This document shows, one piece after another, positions 1 to 9,238 of a stretch of DNA of 64,000 nucleotides. The DNA is taken from the NCBI RefSeq assembly GCF_026410545.1, contig NZ_JAPMIT010000002.1, positions 248,001-312,000 of the forward strand, written 5' to 3'. Source of the stretch: Microbacterium sp. STN6. GTDB lineage: Bacteria; Actinomycetota; Actinomycetes; Actinomycetales; Microbacteriaceae. The notes beneath the pieces were generated by a model. The model was not told where the DNA came from, did not search any database, and was given only the letters and a program-made list of their open reading frames with translations. The first letter of the stretch is position 1. Every line of letters starts with the position of its first letter. The position numbers and the translations under genes were made by a program.

Positions 1-1254
1 GCCTCGGTCGCCGGAGCCGCCTCGCGAGCCGCGCTCGCTCGAGGAGCCGTGCGCATCCGCTGTTCTGCTGGTGGGGCGCAGGCGGCCCTTCGTGCCCTCG
101 GGGATGTCGAGGTCGGTGAAGAGGTGCGGGCTCGACGAGTACGTCTCGGTCGGCTCGGGCTGGCCGAAGTCGAGGGCGCGGTTGATGAGGGCCCACTTGT
201 GCAGGTCGTCCCAGTCGACGAAGGTCACGGCGACGCCGGTCTTGCCTGCGCGGCCGGTGCGGCCCACGCGGTGCAGGTACGCCTTCTCGTCTTCGGGGAT
301 GGTGTGGTTGATGACGTGAGTGACGTCGAGCACGTCGATGCCGCGGGCGGCGACGTCGGTGGCGATGAGGATGTCTTTCTTGCCCGCCTTGAACGCCGCC
401 ATGGCGCGCTCGCGCTGCTCCTGGCTGAGGTCGCCGTGCACGGCGGCGGCGTTGAACCCGCGGTCGTTCAGCTCTTCCACGAGCTTGGCGGCGGCGCGCT
501 TGGTGCGCGTGAAGATGACGGTCTTGCCGCGGCCCTCGGCCTGCAGGATGCGCGCGATCACCTCGTCTTTGTCAAGCGAGTGCGCGCGGTAGACGATGTG
601 CTTGATGTTGGCCTGCGTGAGACCCTCGTCGGGGTCGGAGGCGCGGATGTGGATGGGCTTGTTCATGAAGCGGCGCGCGAGGGCCACGATGGGGCCTGGC
701 ATCGTCGCGGAGAACAGCATGGTGTGGCGGTTCGCGGGGGTCTGCGCGAACAGCTTCTCGATGTCAGAGAGGAAGCCGAGGTCGAGCATCTTGTCGGCCT
801 CATCGAGCACCATCTCGCGCACGTTCGCGAGCGAGAGCAGGCGCTGGCCGGCGAGGTCGAGAAGGCGGCCCGGCGTGCCGACGACGATCTGCGCACCGGC
901 CTTGATCTGCTCGATCTGGCCTTCGTAGGCCTTGCCGCCGTAGATGGAGACGATGCGTGTGCCGCGGTTCGAGGCCGCGAGCTCGAGGTCTTCTGAGACC
1001 TGCACGCAGAGTTCGCGCGTCGGCACGACGACGAGGGCTTTGACGCCGGGCTCTGGGTCGGTTCCGAGGCGCTGGATGAGGGGGAGGCCGAAGCCGAAGG
1101 TCTTGCCCGTGCCGGTCTTGGCCTGACCGATGATGTCCTGCCCGCTGAGCGCGAGGGGGATCGTCTGGGTCTGGATGGGGAACGGTTCGAGAATGCCTTT
1201 GGCTGCGAGTGCGTCGACCATGTCCTGGTCGATCGAGAGATCGGTGAATGTCAC
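1..1254 (-). CDS. DEAD/DEAH-box RNA helicase, 3' end outside the window
   Basis: ATP-dependent RNA helicase that probably remodels mRNA or ribosomal RNA in the cytoplasm. Reading leftwards from a GTG at 1254, the protein has a Q-motif (EPFPIQTQT), Walker A AKTGTGKT, PTREL, TPGRLLD, the DEAD box itself (VLDEADKMLDLGF) and SAT (LFSATMPG). The helicase C domain follows and ends in an Arg/Gly/Ser-rich tail typical of RNA-binding C-termini; the stop codon lies beyond base 1. The GTG is chosen because the following residues match the usual N-terminus of this family in Microbacteriaceae; no clear ribosome site or leaderless promoter is seen. It is divergent from the ferritin-like gene. Which paralogue (RhlE-like or DeaD-like) cannot be decided from this part. 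Confidence 0.9.
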   Translation of the reverse strand, partial: MTFTDLSIDQDMVDALAAKGILEPFPIQTQTIPLALSGQDIIGQAKTGTGKTFGFGLPLIQRLGTDPEPGVKALVVVPTRELCVQVSEDLELAASNRGTRIVSIYGGKAYEGQIEQIKAGAQIVVGTPGRLLDLAGQRLLSLANVREMVLDEADKMLDLGFLSDIEKLFAQTPANRHTMLFSATMPGPIVALARRFMNKPIHIRASDPDEGLTQANIKHIVYRAHSLDKDEVIARILQAEGRGKTVIFTRTKRAAAKLVEELNDRGFNAAAVHGDLSQEQRERAMAAFKAGKKDILIATDVAARGIDVLDVTHVINHTIPEDEKAYLHRVGRTGRAGKTGVAVTFVDWDDLHKWALINRALDFGQPEPTETYSSSPHLFTDLDIPEGTKGRLRPTSRTADAHGSSSERGSRGGSGDRG

Positions 1255-1372
1255 GTTATGAATGCCCGTCGATAAGGGGAAAAGAGTTCTACGCCCCGTC
1301 GTTTCGCACAGGCGTAGGGCCGTCGATCCAACGCCGGCGGCGAGACAAGCCTAGTTCACGCGCCCCGCCGCA

Positions 1373-1378
1373 TACACT
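1373..1378 (+). promoter_or_regulatory. -10 element of a leaderless promoter
   Basis: TACACT followed by 7 nt and then the GTG start at 1386; no ribosome site. Transcription should begin at or next to the start codon. Confidence 0.55.
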
Positions 1379-1385
1379 TGCCTAC

Positions 1386-2102
1386 GTGGCTTCCTGGTTC
1401 TCTCGTCGTCGTGCACCCGTCGTCGTGCCCCGGCTGAAGCCGCGCGGAGAGCAGGCCCCGTCGACCCGTGTCGACCTCGGCGAACTGACCCCGGAGCTGC
1501 TGCCATACCTCGGTTTCAGCGCGCGTCTGCAGCTGCTCGCGTTCGAGTCGCTCTCGTCGATCGTCTCGGGCGTGTCGGACCTCGCCGTCAAGGCCGCGGT
1601 CAGCGAGGCGGCGGGCGCGGCCCTCGTGCGACATCAGGGGCTCGCGGCGGAGATCCGGCGCAGAGACGACGACCCGGTGGAGGTCATGCGGCCCTTTGCT
1701 GAGCCTGTAGAGCGGTACGGCCGGGTGATCCGCGGAGAGGGCTGGACCGAGGCCCTGCTCGGCGCCTACGTGGGGTTCGGGCTGCTCGACGACTTCTTCA
1801 TCCGCCTCGCCGAGGGGCTTCCGGGCGACTTCGGCCCGCGTGCCGCGCGGCTGCTTGCCCTGGATTCGGGCGAGGAGGCCATCGCCGAGGTGCTGCGCCA
1901 GGCCATCGCCGAAGACGAGCCGCTCGCCTCGGTGCTGGCCATGTGGGGCAGGAGGCTCGTCGGCGACACCCTGCTGCTCGCCCGCTCTGTGCTGCATCAC
2001 ACGGGAGATCACGCCGAGCACGAGGAGAACATCGAGCCGGTTCTCACCGAGCTCATCGCGGCGCACACGCGGCGAATGGATGCGCTCGGCCTGACCGCCT
2101 GA
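1386..2102 (+). CDS. Ferritin-like fold protein (MiaE-like domain)
   Basis: A 238-residue cytoplasmic protein resembling the actinobacterial ferritin-like family related to tRNA 2-methylthio-N6-isopentenyladenosine hydroxylase (MiaE_2). It is largely helical, with candidate Glu/His metal ligands in the central helices (a RHQGLAAEIRRR helix, EGWTEALLGAYVG, and an HHTGDHAEHEENIEPV C-terminal segment). The open frame continues upstream to 1248, but the GTG at 1386 is preferred because a TACACT hexamer lies 7 nt before it. Being next to a DEAD-box helicase gene is a recurrent arrangement in this family as far as I recall. A di-iron hydroxylase role in RNA modification is inference only. Confidence 0.7.
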   Translation: MASWFSRRRAPVVVPRLKPRGEQAPSTRVDLGELTPELLPYLGFSARLQLLAFESLSSIVSGVSDLAVKAAVSEAAGAALVRHQGLAAEIRRRDDDPVEVMRPFAEPVERYGRVIRGEGWTEALLGAYVGFGLLDDFFIRLAEGLPGDFGPRAARLLALDSGEEAIAEVLRQAIAEDEPLASVLAMWGRRLVGDTLLLARSVLHHTGDHAEHEENIEPVLTELIAAHTRRMDALGLTA

Positions 2103-2221
2103 GCGGCTGCGGGTTGAGGAGCAGCCGACGGCTGCGTGAGCGGCTGCGGGTTGAGGAGCAGCCAACGGCTGCGTGAGCGGCTGCGGGTTGAGGAGCAGCC
2201 AACGGCTGCGTCTCGAAACCC
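2101..2221. repeat. Three tandem 37-bp palindromic repeats
   Basis: Three near-identical 37-bp units start at 2101, 2138 and 2175. Each contains GGTTGAGGAG, then CAGCC-RAC-GGCTG, a small hairpin. Only the last copy is complete, ending in CGTCTCGAAACC so that its outer arms also pair imperfectly. The same outer arms with a different inner stem recur at 38198-38416. It begins at the stop codon of the ferritin-like gene and could act in its 3' end. Confidence 0.8.
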
Positions 2222-2241
2222 GGCCCCGAGCGACGCCCGCC

Positions 2242-2550
2242 TCAGTCCCGCGCGGCCACGCCCGTCTTCGTCAGGGTCGCGAGCCGCTCCTGGTCCCAGC
2301 GCCGCCTCGACATGACCAGTCCCAGGTCAACCGCGAACGTGACCAGCGCCGTAGCGAGAAGCGTGATCCACCAGATCCATCCGCCGTCCCATTTCATGCC
2401 GAGCCAGGTGAGGGCCTCCCAGAACACGGCCGCGACGGCCGCTCCGAGTGCGGGAACGAGCACACTGCCATGCGTGTTCCGCCCGGGCAGGAAGTACCTC
2501 GCGGCGAGGCCGATGATGGCGCCGCCGAGAACGACGAACATCAGTTCCAT
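2242..2550 (-). CDS. Small integral membrane protein
   Basis: A 102-residue protein with three hydrophobic segments: one at the N-terminus (about residues 1-20), one around 30-48 and one around 60-80. A basic cytoplasmic tail (SRRRWDQER) follows. The GlyxxGlyxxAla pattern near the start (GGAIIGLAARYFLPGR) resembles small GlsB/YeaQ-type membrane proteins, but the match is too weak for a family call. It starts 14 nt after the stop of the DUF3107 gene and is likely co-transcribed with it. The longer open frame to 2955 runs through the DUF3107 gene and is rejected. Function unknown. Confidence 0.65.
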   Translation of the reverse strand: MELMFVVLGGAIIGLAARYFLPGRNTHGSVLVPALGAAVAAVFWEALTWLGMKWDGGWIWWITLLATALVTFAVDLGLVMSRRRWDQERLATLTKTGVAARD

Positions 2551-2564
2551 GGGTCTGCCGTCGC

Positions 2565-2789
2565 TCAGCCGACGAAGCCGATGCGGCGCGATTCCTCGCT
2601 GCCCAGTTCGATATATGCGAGGTTCGCGGTCGGCACCAGGTAGACGCTGCCCTTGCTGTCGGTCAGGCGGATGTGCGACGCCCCGCCGTCGAGTGCGGCC
2701 GTCACCGCGCTCGTGATCTCGTCGGTGGACTGGCTGCTCTCGAAGCTGAGCTCGCGGGGGGCGTTCAGAATACCGATGCGGATTTCCAC
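2565..2789 (-). CDS. DUF3107 family protein
   Basis: A 74-residue acidic protein that matches the actinobacterial DUF3107 family, whose function is unknown. It opens with MEIRIGILNAPRELSFES and ends with a conserved IGFVG. The start is a GTG at 2789 with a good ribosome site (GGAAGG) 8 nt upstream. It lies divergently from the AdnA-like helicase gene and upstream of the small membrane protein. Family members are usually near DNA-repair helicases in actinobacteria, consistent with this setting. Confidence 0.8.
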   Translation of the reverse strand: MEIRIGILNAPRELSFESSQSTDEITSAVTAALDGGASHIRLTDSKGSVYLVPTANLAYIELGSEESRRIGFVG

Positions 2790-2940
2790 CTGTCGTACCT
2801 TCCATTGGCCTGTGCAGAAGGGCCGAGGCGATATCCCCGGCCTGCTCGATCAGGTTACGACACAAGCCGCGGGCCAGAGGCATCGTTCTCTCTCGGCGGA
2901 CTCCTGCGCGCTTCTGCCTGCCGATGTCGGAGGCGGCGGA

Positions 2941-2946
2941 TACCGT
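2941..2946 (+). promoter_or_regulatory. -10 element of a leaderless promoter
   Basis: TACCGT, 7 nt, then ATG at 2954. This decides the start of the AdnA-like gene against the upstream in-frame ATG at 2924. Confidence 0.55.
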
Positions 2947-2953
2947 TGCAGCC

Positions 2954-5900
2954 ATGATCCCCGATGACGCTCAGGCGACCGTGCTTGCGCTCGCCGACGG
3001 CGAATCCGCCGTGGTCATCGGCGCGCCCGGCACCGGCAAGACGTCGACCCTCATCGAGCTCGTCGCCGACCGCATCCTGCGGCGTGGTTACGACCCCTCG
3101 TCCGTCCTCGCGCTGACGACGACACGTTCGACGGCCACCGCGCTGCGCGACGCGCTCGCCACGCGCGTCGGTCGGCCAACCAGCGGGCCTCTGGCGCGAA
3201 CGGTCAACTCCATCGCGTTCGAGATCGTGCGCCACGCCGCCGCCCTGACGGGTGCCCCGGCGCCGCGCCTACTCACCGGCGGCGAACAAGACAGTGATGT
3301 CGCACAGCTGCTCGAAGGGCAGATCGACGACGGAACGGGGCCACAGTGGCCGCCTCTGCTTGAGCCTCAGGTGCGGCGCCTTCGAGGCTTCCGCACCGAG
3401 CTGCGCGAGCTCATGATGCGTGCCACGGAGTACGGCGTTTCGCCGGAGCGGCTGCGGCAGCTGGGCGCGCAGCACGGTCGGCCGGAGTGGGAGGCCGCGG
3501 CATCCTTCATCTCGGAATATCTCGAGGTCGTCTCCAGCTCACGACCGGGCCAGCTCGACTCAGCAGAACTCGTGCAGTTCGCGATCGCCGCGCTCGAGCG
3601 GGGCGACGTCTCTGAGACGGTCGCGTCGCTGCGGCTCGTGGTCGTCGACGACCTGCAGGAGGCCACGGCCTCGACGGTCGGGCTGCTGAGGGCGCTCGCG
3701 GCGCGCGGCGTGGCGATCGTGGCGTTCGGCGATCCGGATGTCGCAGCGAACGCGTTCCGCGGCGGCGAACCCGACGTGCTGGGCCGCCTCGGAAACGCGC
3801 TCGGGCTGCCCCGGCTTGCGACGCTGACGCTCTCGAGCGCGCACCGGCAACGGCCGGAGTTGCGGCAGTTGACGCGGGTGGTGACCGAGCGCATCGGGAC
3901 GGCGGGCGCGGTGGGCCACCGAGCGGCACTGGCGCCGGCGGGCTCGACCGACGACGAGCTTCCGCCCATCGTGCGCATCGAGGCGGCGACCCCGAGCAGG
4001 CAGTGGGCGGCAGTGGCCCGGCGGCTCCGCGAGCACCACCTGCTCGGTGCCATGCCGTGGCGGCGCATGGCGGTGATCGTGCGCAGCGGCGCCCAGGTGC
4101 CCGCTGCCGCGCGCGCTCTTGCGCTCGCCGACGTACCCACGCGGGTCGCCGTCGGCGGCACCGCCCTGCGCGACGACCACGCTGCGCGGGCGCTGCTGAA
4201 CCTCGTCGACATCGGAACGGGCCGAAGCTCGCTCACGCCCGAGGCCGCGAGCGAGCTGCTTCTCGGCCCGTTCGGCGGCCTCGACCGGCTCACCCTGCGG
4301 CGGCTGCGGCTCGCACTGCGTGCCGAGGAGCTGGCGGGCGACGGCAACCGCTCATCCGATGAACTGCTTGTGGAGGCACTCTCGGCGCCCGGACACCTCG
4401 CGACCATCGACCATCGGGTCGCGCGCAATGCCGCCAGGCTGGGTGAGACGCTCGCGGAGCTGCGGGAAGCGAGCGCGAAGGGCTCCACCATCGAAGAGCT
4501 GCTGTGGCTCGCGTGGGAACGGGCAGGCCGGCCCGGCTCGCGTCGCGAGCAGGCGCTCGGCACGGGCATCGTTGCAGCCGAGGCGAATCGCGACCTCGAC
4601 GGCATCGTCGCGCTGTTCACCGCGGCCAAGCGCTTTGTCGAGCGAGAGCCGTCGTCGCCGGCCCAGGTGTTCCTCGAGGCGGTGCTCGACGCGGAAGTGC
4701 CGGAGGACACCCTGTCGCCGACCGCGGCCGCCGACTCGGTGCTCGTCACCACGCCGTCCGGCGCGATCGGCCTCGAGGTCGACGTCGTGGTGGTCGCCAG
4801 CGTGCAGGAGGGCATCTGGCCCAACCTTCGCCTGCGCGGTTCGCTGCTATACCCGCAGCAGCTCGTGCGCGTCGTCACGGGTCTCGCCGACGTCACGCTC
4901 GACGAACGTCGCGACGTGCTCGCCGACGAGCTGCGCATGTTCGCCCTCGCGCTCTCGCGGGCCCGCCGACAGGTGATCGTCTCAGCGGTCGCCAACGACG
5001 ATGAAGCCGCAAGTGTGTTCTTCGCCCTGCTGCCCGCATCCGCCGTGCAGGCGGATGCCGCGGTGCCGGTCCCGCTCACACTGCGCGGCCTCACGGGGCG
5101 GCTGCGGCGGGAGATCACGAGCCTCGAGCGGTCATCGGCGCAGAGAGCGGCGGCGGCATCCGCTCTGGCCACCCTCGCGGCGGCCGAGGTACCGGGCGCC
5201 GACCCGGCCCAGTGGCACGGCCTGCTGGAGCCCTCGACGGCCGAGCCGCTCTTCGATGACGACGAGCAGGTGCCGGTCTCGCCCTCGAAGCTTGAGGCGT
5301 TCGAGCAGTCGCCGCTCGACTGGTTCATCGAGTCGATCGCGGGCTCGAACCCCAGCCCGGCCATGGGAATCGGCACGATCGTGCACTGGGCCATGGAGAC
5401 GGCGACAGACACCGATGTCGACGCCATCTGGCAGGCCATCGAGGGGCGGTGGCAAGAGCTGCTTTTCGAGGCGCCGTGGCTCGCCGAACGGCAGAAGCGG
5501 GCGACCCGCATCCTGGCGGTGGGGGTGGCCGAGTACCTCGCCGACTTCCGGCGCGACGGCAAGGCGCTCGTGGGCGCCGAGAGCCGCTTCGAACTCACGA
5601 TCGACCGGGCGACGCTGCGGGGCTCCATCGACCGGGTCGAGCGCGCCGCCGACGGCTCGGTTGTGATCGTCGACCTGAAGACCGGCATGCCCATCACGAA
5701 CCAGCAGCAGATCGACGAACACCCGCAGCTGGGCGCATACCAGCTCGCCTACGCCGAGGGGGTGCTCGACGAGTTCCTCGCCGAGCTGGGCGAGCATCGG
5801 CCCGGCGGCGCCAAGCTGCTCTACGTCAAGAAGGGCGTGCGCGGCAAGGCGTATCGCGAGGGCGTTCAGGCGGCGCTCGGCGAGGAGCGCCTCGAGGGGT

Positions 5901-6046
5901 TCCGCACACGAATCCGTCAGGCTGCCATCGGCATGGCGGCGGCGGCCTTCGACGGCGTCGTGGAGCTGAACGCGTTCAACGCGGGCGATGTCGCCCGGCG
6001 CAGACTGCACAGGGTGAGGGCGGTGACCAGTGATCGGCGCGGATGA
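2954..6046 (+). CDS. AdnA-like UvrD-family helicase/RecB-family nuclease
   Basis: A 1030-residue subunit of a probable two-subunit helicase-nuclease that resects double-strand DNA ends (AdnAB type). Walker A is GAPGTGKT at residues 23-30. The motor is degenerate: motif II reads VVDDLQEA (Asp-Asp at 232-233 instead of Asp-Glu), motif III reads GDPDVAANAFRGG without the usual Gln, and motif V (TPSGAIGLEVD) lacks the usual His/Lys. The C-terminal PD-(D/E)XK nuclease is well formed: GSIDRVE, VIVDLKTG and QLGAYQLAY. It overlaps the next gene by 17 bp, so the two are translated from one message. In mycobacteria the same order is adnA-adnB and the AdnB motor dominates; this sequence fits that division of labour. 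Confidence 0.85.
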   Translation: MIPDDAQATVLALADGESAVVIGAPGTGKTSTLIELVADRILRRGYDPSSVLALTTTRSTATALRDALATRVGRPTSGPLARTVNSIAFEIVRHAAALTGAPAPRLLTGGEQDSDVAQLLEGQIDDGTGPQWPPLLEPQVRRLRGFRTELRELMMRATEYGVSPERLRQLGAQHGRPEWEAAASFISEYLEVVSSSRPGQLDSAELVQFAIAALERGDVSETVASLRLVVVDDLQEATASTVGLLRALAARGVAIVAFGDPDVAANAFRGGEPDVLGRLGNALGLPRLATLTLSSAHRQRPELRQLTRVVTERIGTAGAVGHRAALAPAGSTDDELPPIVRIEAATPSRQWAAVARRLREHHLLGAMPWRRMAVIVRSGAQVPAAARALALADVPTRVAVGGTALRDDHAARALLNLVDIGTGRSSLTPEAASELLLGPFGGLDRLTLRRLRLALRAEELAGDGNRSSDELLVEALSAPGHLATIDHRVARNAARLGETLAELREASAKGSTIEELLWLAWERAGRPGSRREQALGTGIVAAEANRDLDGIVALFTAAKRFVEREPSSPAQVFLEAVLDAEVPEDTLSPTAAADSVLVTTPSGAIGLEVDVVVVASVQEGIWPNLRLRGSLLYPQQLVRVVTGLADVTLDERRDVLADELRMFALALSRARRQVIVSAVANDDEAASVFFALLPASAVQADAAVPVPLTLRGLTGRLRREITSLERSSAQRAAAASALATLAAAEVPGADPAQWHGLLEPSTAEPLFDDDEQVPVSPSKLEAFEQSPLDWFIESIAGSNPSPAMGIGTIVHWAMETATDTDVDAIWQAIEGRWQELLFEAPWLAERQKRATRILAVGVAEYLADFRRDGKALVGAESRFELTIDRATLRGSIDRVERAADGSVVIVDLKTGMPITNQQQIDEHPQLGAYQLAYAEGVLDEFLAELGEHRPGGAKLLYVKKGVRGKAYREGVQAALGEERLEGFRTRIRQAAIGMAAAAFDGVVELNAFNAGDVARRRLHRVRAVTSDRRG

Positions 6047-9000
6047 AATAGCGGATGCGCTTGGCCGCCCCCGGCCGACGCCCCAGCAGCGCGCGGTGAT
6101 CGAGGCGCCCCTCGAGCCGGCGCTCGTCGTCGCGGGCGCGGGCAGCGGCAAGACCGAGACGATGGCGAACCGCGTGCTGTGGCTGCTTGCGAACGGGCAC
6201 GTTAAGCCCGGCGAGATCACCGGTCTCACCTTCACACGCAAGGCGGCGGGCGAGCTCGCCGCGCGCATCCGCGAGCGCATCGCGCAGCTGTCGGCGGTCG
6301 GCCTTGTCGCAGAAGACCTCGATCCGTTCGACCCGCCGCAGGTCGGCACATACAACGCCTTCGCCAACGCCATCTATCGCGACAACGCCATCCTGCTCGG
6401 CCGCGAGAGCGACGGCGCGGTGCTCGGCGAAGCCTCTGCGTGGCAGCTGGCCAGGCGCATCGTCGTCGCGAGCACCGACGAACGCCTGCCGTTGCTCGAT
6501 CGCAGCGTCGACGTCGTCACGAAGGCCGTGCTCTCGCTCAGTCACGAACTCAGCGAGAACGTGGCAGACCCCGAGGCCGTGCAGCGCATGGCGGAGTCGT
6601 TCGCGGCTCTGGCGGAGCTGCCGCCGGGCGGTTCGGGAGCGTATGCAGATGTCGCCGCGCTCGCCTCGACTCTCGGCGCGCTCCCGGTGCTCGTCGACCT
6701 TGCCGAGAGGTTCCGCGACGAGAAGCTGCGGCGCGGCTTCGTGGAGTACTCGGACCAGGTGGCGCTCGCCCTGACCATCGTGCGCACCGTGCCGCGCGTG
6801 GCCGAGGAGCTGCGGGCGCGCTGCCGCGTCGTGCTGCTCGACGAGTACCAGGACACCTCGGTCGTGCAGACCTGGCTGCTCTCCGAGCTATTCGCCGGCC
6901 AGGCGGTGATGGCGGTGGGCGACCCCAACCAGTCCATTTATGGATGGCGCGGCGCGAGCGCCGCGAACCTCGAGCAGTTCGCCGCGCAGTTCGCGTCGGG
7001 CAGCGCCAGGGAATTCGCGCTCACGACCAGCTGGCGCAACGGGCACGACGTGCTGAGGGTCGCCAACGCCATCGTCGAACCGCTCGCCGCCGTCACCCGG
7101 GTTGCCGTCGCCGGCCTCGAGCCGAGCCCGACCGCGAGCGCCGTGCCGGTTGAGGTGGGCTTCCATGAGACGGTGCTCGCCGAAGCCGACTCCGCCGCCC
7201 GGTGGCTGAAGCAGAAGATGGCGCGGCCTGCTGGCGTTCTCGAAGCCCCCACCGGAGCCATGCTGTTCCGTACCCGCAGCACGCAGGGTGTGTTCATCGA
7301 GGCGTTGAAGCGCCACGACGTCCCGTTCCACGTGCTCGGCATCGGCGGCCTGCTCGCGCAGCCCGAGATCGCCGACCTCGTCTGCGCGCTCTCGGTCGTG
7401 AGCGACCCCACCGCGGGAAGCGAGCTCATCCGCCTGCTCGCCGGTCCGCGCTGGCGCATCGGCGTGCGCGACCTGCGCGCCCTCGCCCGGGTGGCCTCGT
7501 GGCTGCGCGACCGGGACTGGGCGCAACGCCCTCTCGACGAGGGGGTGCGTGAACGGCTGCGGGCATCCGTCGCCGAGGGTGAGGGCGGCTCCATCGTCGA
7601 CGCTCTCGACTTCGTCGCGCACGCCCCCGACGGCCACACGCAGCTCGCGACCTTCAGCGACGCGGGCCGTGAGCGTCTTCGCGAGGCGGGGCTACTGTTC
7701 GCCGAGCTGCGCGCACGATCTGGCCTCGATCTGCTCGACTTCGTGACCCTGGTCGAGCAGGAGTTGATGCTCGACATCGAGGCGCTCGCCAACGAGACGG
7801 CCGGTCTGGGAGGGGCAGCCATGGAGGCGTTCTACGACGCGCTTGGCGACTACCTCTCGGTCAGCGAGAACGCCGGTCTCGGCGGTTTCCTCGGCTGGCT
7901 GCGCGAGGCGGAATGGCGCGACGGGCTCGCGCCGAGACCAGAAGATCCCGAGCCGGGGACCGTGCAGCTGCTCACCATCCACGGCGCGAAGGGCCTCGAG
8001 TGGGATCACGTGGTCGTGCCGCGGCTGGTGGAAGGCGAGCTGCCCGGCACCCCGCGCGAGGGCTCCGGCGGGTGGCTGACCTTCGGCACCCTGCCGTACG
8101 AGTTCCGCGGAGACGCCGCCGAGCTGCCCGCACTCGCCTGGCGCGGCGCGCATACGCGCAAAGAGGTGAAGGACGCGGTGGCCGTCTTCAAAGACGCCGT
8201 GCGCGCGCGGCACGACCTCGAGGAGCGCCGACTCGCGTATGTCGCGGTCACCCGGGCGCGGCACTCGCTGCTCGTCACCGGGTCGTTCTGGGCGAGCCAG
8301 ACAAAGCCCCGCCGCCCCAGCAGGTTTCTCGCCGAGCTGGCGGAATCCGGCATCATCGCCCCGCTGCCCGAGGCGAGCGTCGACGACGAGAACCCCCTCG
8401 GCGACGACGTCGAGATGCTGCGCTGGCCGCTCGATCCGCTCGGCTCGCGCCGCGCCGCCGTCGAGCGCGCGGCCGACGAGGTGCGGCATGCGGTGGCGGG
8501 TCAGGGCGGCGCCTGGCAGCGCGACGTCGACCTGCTGCTCGAAGAGCGGCGGCAGCGGATGCGCCCTGCCGCCACCGTCAGCCTTCCCGTGCGCGTACCC
8601 GCCTCCCGCTTCAAGGACTACGTGCACGATCCGGCCGAGGTGGCCGCATCACTGCGCCGCCCCATGCCAGAGCGCCCGTACCGCGCGACCCGGCTCGGAA
8701 CGCTGTTCCACAGCTGGGTCGAGCAGCGTTCCGGCGCGGGGGCGGGCCCCGACGGATTGCTCGACGCGAGCGAGGCCCTGGACGCCTGGGCGACCGAGCG
8801 CGACGACGGCGGCATGCTCGTCGAGCAGCACGAGGCGCAGCGTCTCGACGAGCTGAAGGCCACGTTCGAACGGTCCCGCTGGGCGGAGCTGAAGCCCGTC
8901 GAGGTGGAACGCGAGATCCATCTGCCGTTCGCCGACCGCATCGTCATCTGCAAGATCGACGCCGTCTACGCCGAGAACGGGCGCTACCAGGTCGTTGACT

Positions 9001-9215
9001 GGAAGACGGGAAAGGCACCGACCGACGCCGCCGACCTGGAGCGCCGGCAGCTTCAGCTCGCCCTCTACCGCCTCGCATACTCCCGCTGGGCGGGCATCGA
9101 CTCCAGCCTGATCGACGCGTACTTCTACTTCGTCAGCGACGACACCGTCATCGAGCCGACGAGAGTATTCGATGAGGATGAGCTGCTGCGGCTGTGGCAG
9201 GGTGCCATGGCCTGA
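6030..9215 (+). CDS. AdnB-like UvrD-family helicase/RecB-family nuclease
   Basis: A 1061-residue partner of the preceding protein. The motor motifs are intact: Walker A VAGAGSGKTET, motif II VVLLDEYQDTS, motif III GDPNQSIYGWRGA, motif V TIHGAKGLEWDHVVVP and motif VI EERRLAYVAVTRAR. The C-terminus is a RecB-type nuclease with CKIDAVY, VVDWKTG and QLALYRLAY. The start is GTG at 6030, inside the end of the upstream gene, with AGGGTGAGGG just upstream as ribosome site. This is predicted to be the powering motor of the complex, acting in recombination or single-strand annealing at broken DNA ends. Confidence 0.88.
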   Translation: MIGADEIADALGRPRPTPQQRAVIEAPLEPALVVAGAGSGKTETMANRVLWLLANGHVKPGEITGLTFTRKAAGELAARIRERIAQLSAVGLVAEDLDPFDPPQVGTYNAFANAIYRDNAILLGRESDGAVLGEASAWQLARRIVVASTDERLPLLDRSVDVVTKAVLSLSHELSENVADPEAVQRMAESFAALAELPPGGSGAYADVAALASTLGALPVLVDLAERFRDEKLRRGFVEYSDQVALALTIVRTVPRVAEELRARCRVVLLDEYQDTSVVQTWLLSELFAGQAVMAVGDPNQSIYGWRGASAANLEQFAAQFASGSAREFALTTSWRNGHDVLRVANAIVEPLAAVTRVAVAGLEPSPTASAVPVEVGFHETVLAEADSAARWLKQKMARPAGVLEAPTGAMLFRTRSTQGVFIEALKRHDVPFHVLGIGGLLAQPEIADLVCALSVVSDPTAGSELIRLLAGPRWRIGVRDLRALARVASWLRDRDWAQRPLDEGVRERLRASVAEGEGGSIVDALDFVAHAPDGHTQLATFSDAGRERLREAGLLFAELRARSGLDLLDFVTLVEQELMLDIEALANETAGLGGAAMEAFYDALGDYLSVSENAGLGGFLGWLREAEWRDGLAPRPEDPEPGTVQLLTIHGAKGLEWDHVVVPRLVEGELPGTPREGSGGWLTFGTLPYEFRGDAAELPALAWRGAHTRKEVKDAVAVFKDAVRARHDLEERRLAYVAVTRARHSLLVTGSFWASQTKPRRPSRFLAELAESGIIAPLPEASVDDENPLGDDVEMLRWPLDPLGSRRAAVERAADEVRHAVAGQGGAWQRDVDLLLEERRQRMRPAATVSLPVRVPASRFKDYVHDPAEVAASLRRPMPERPYRATRLGTLFHSWVEQRSGAGAGPDGLLDASEALDAWATERDDGGMLVEQHEAQRLDELKATFERSRWAELKPVEVEREIHLPFADRIVICKIDAVYAENGRYQVVDWKTGKAPTDAADLERRQLQLALYRLAYSRWAGIDSSLIDAYFYFVSDDTVIEPTRVFDEDELLRLWQGAMA

Positions 9216-9238
9216 CGCGCCGCGTCACGCGCGAGACC

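Noticed and set aside
3367-5697. Long open frame of 776 codons on the minus strand
   Set aside because: It lies entirely antisense to the AdnA-like gene and reads as Ser/Arg/Ala-rich composition, a typical shadow in high-GC DNA.
9213-9227. Small palindrome (TGACGCG-C-CGCGTCA) between the AdnB-like and APH-like genes
   Set aside because: The loop is too small for a stable hairpin and there is no T tract, so a terminator call is not supported.
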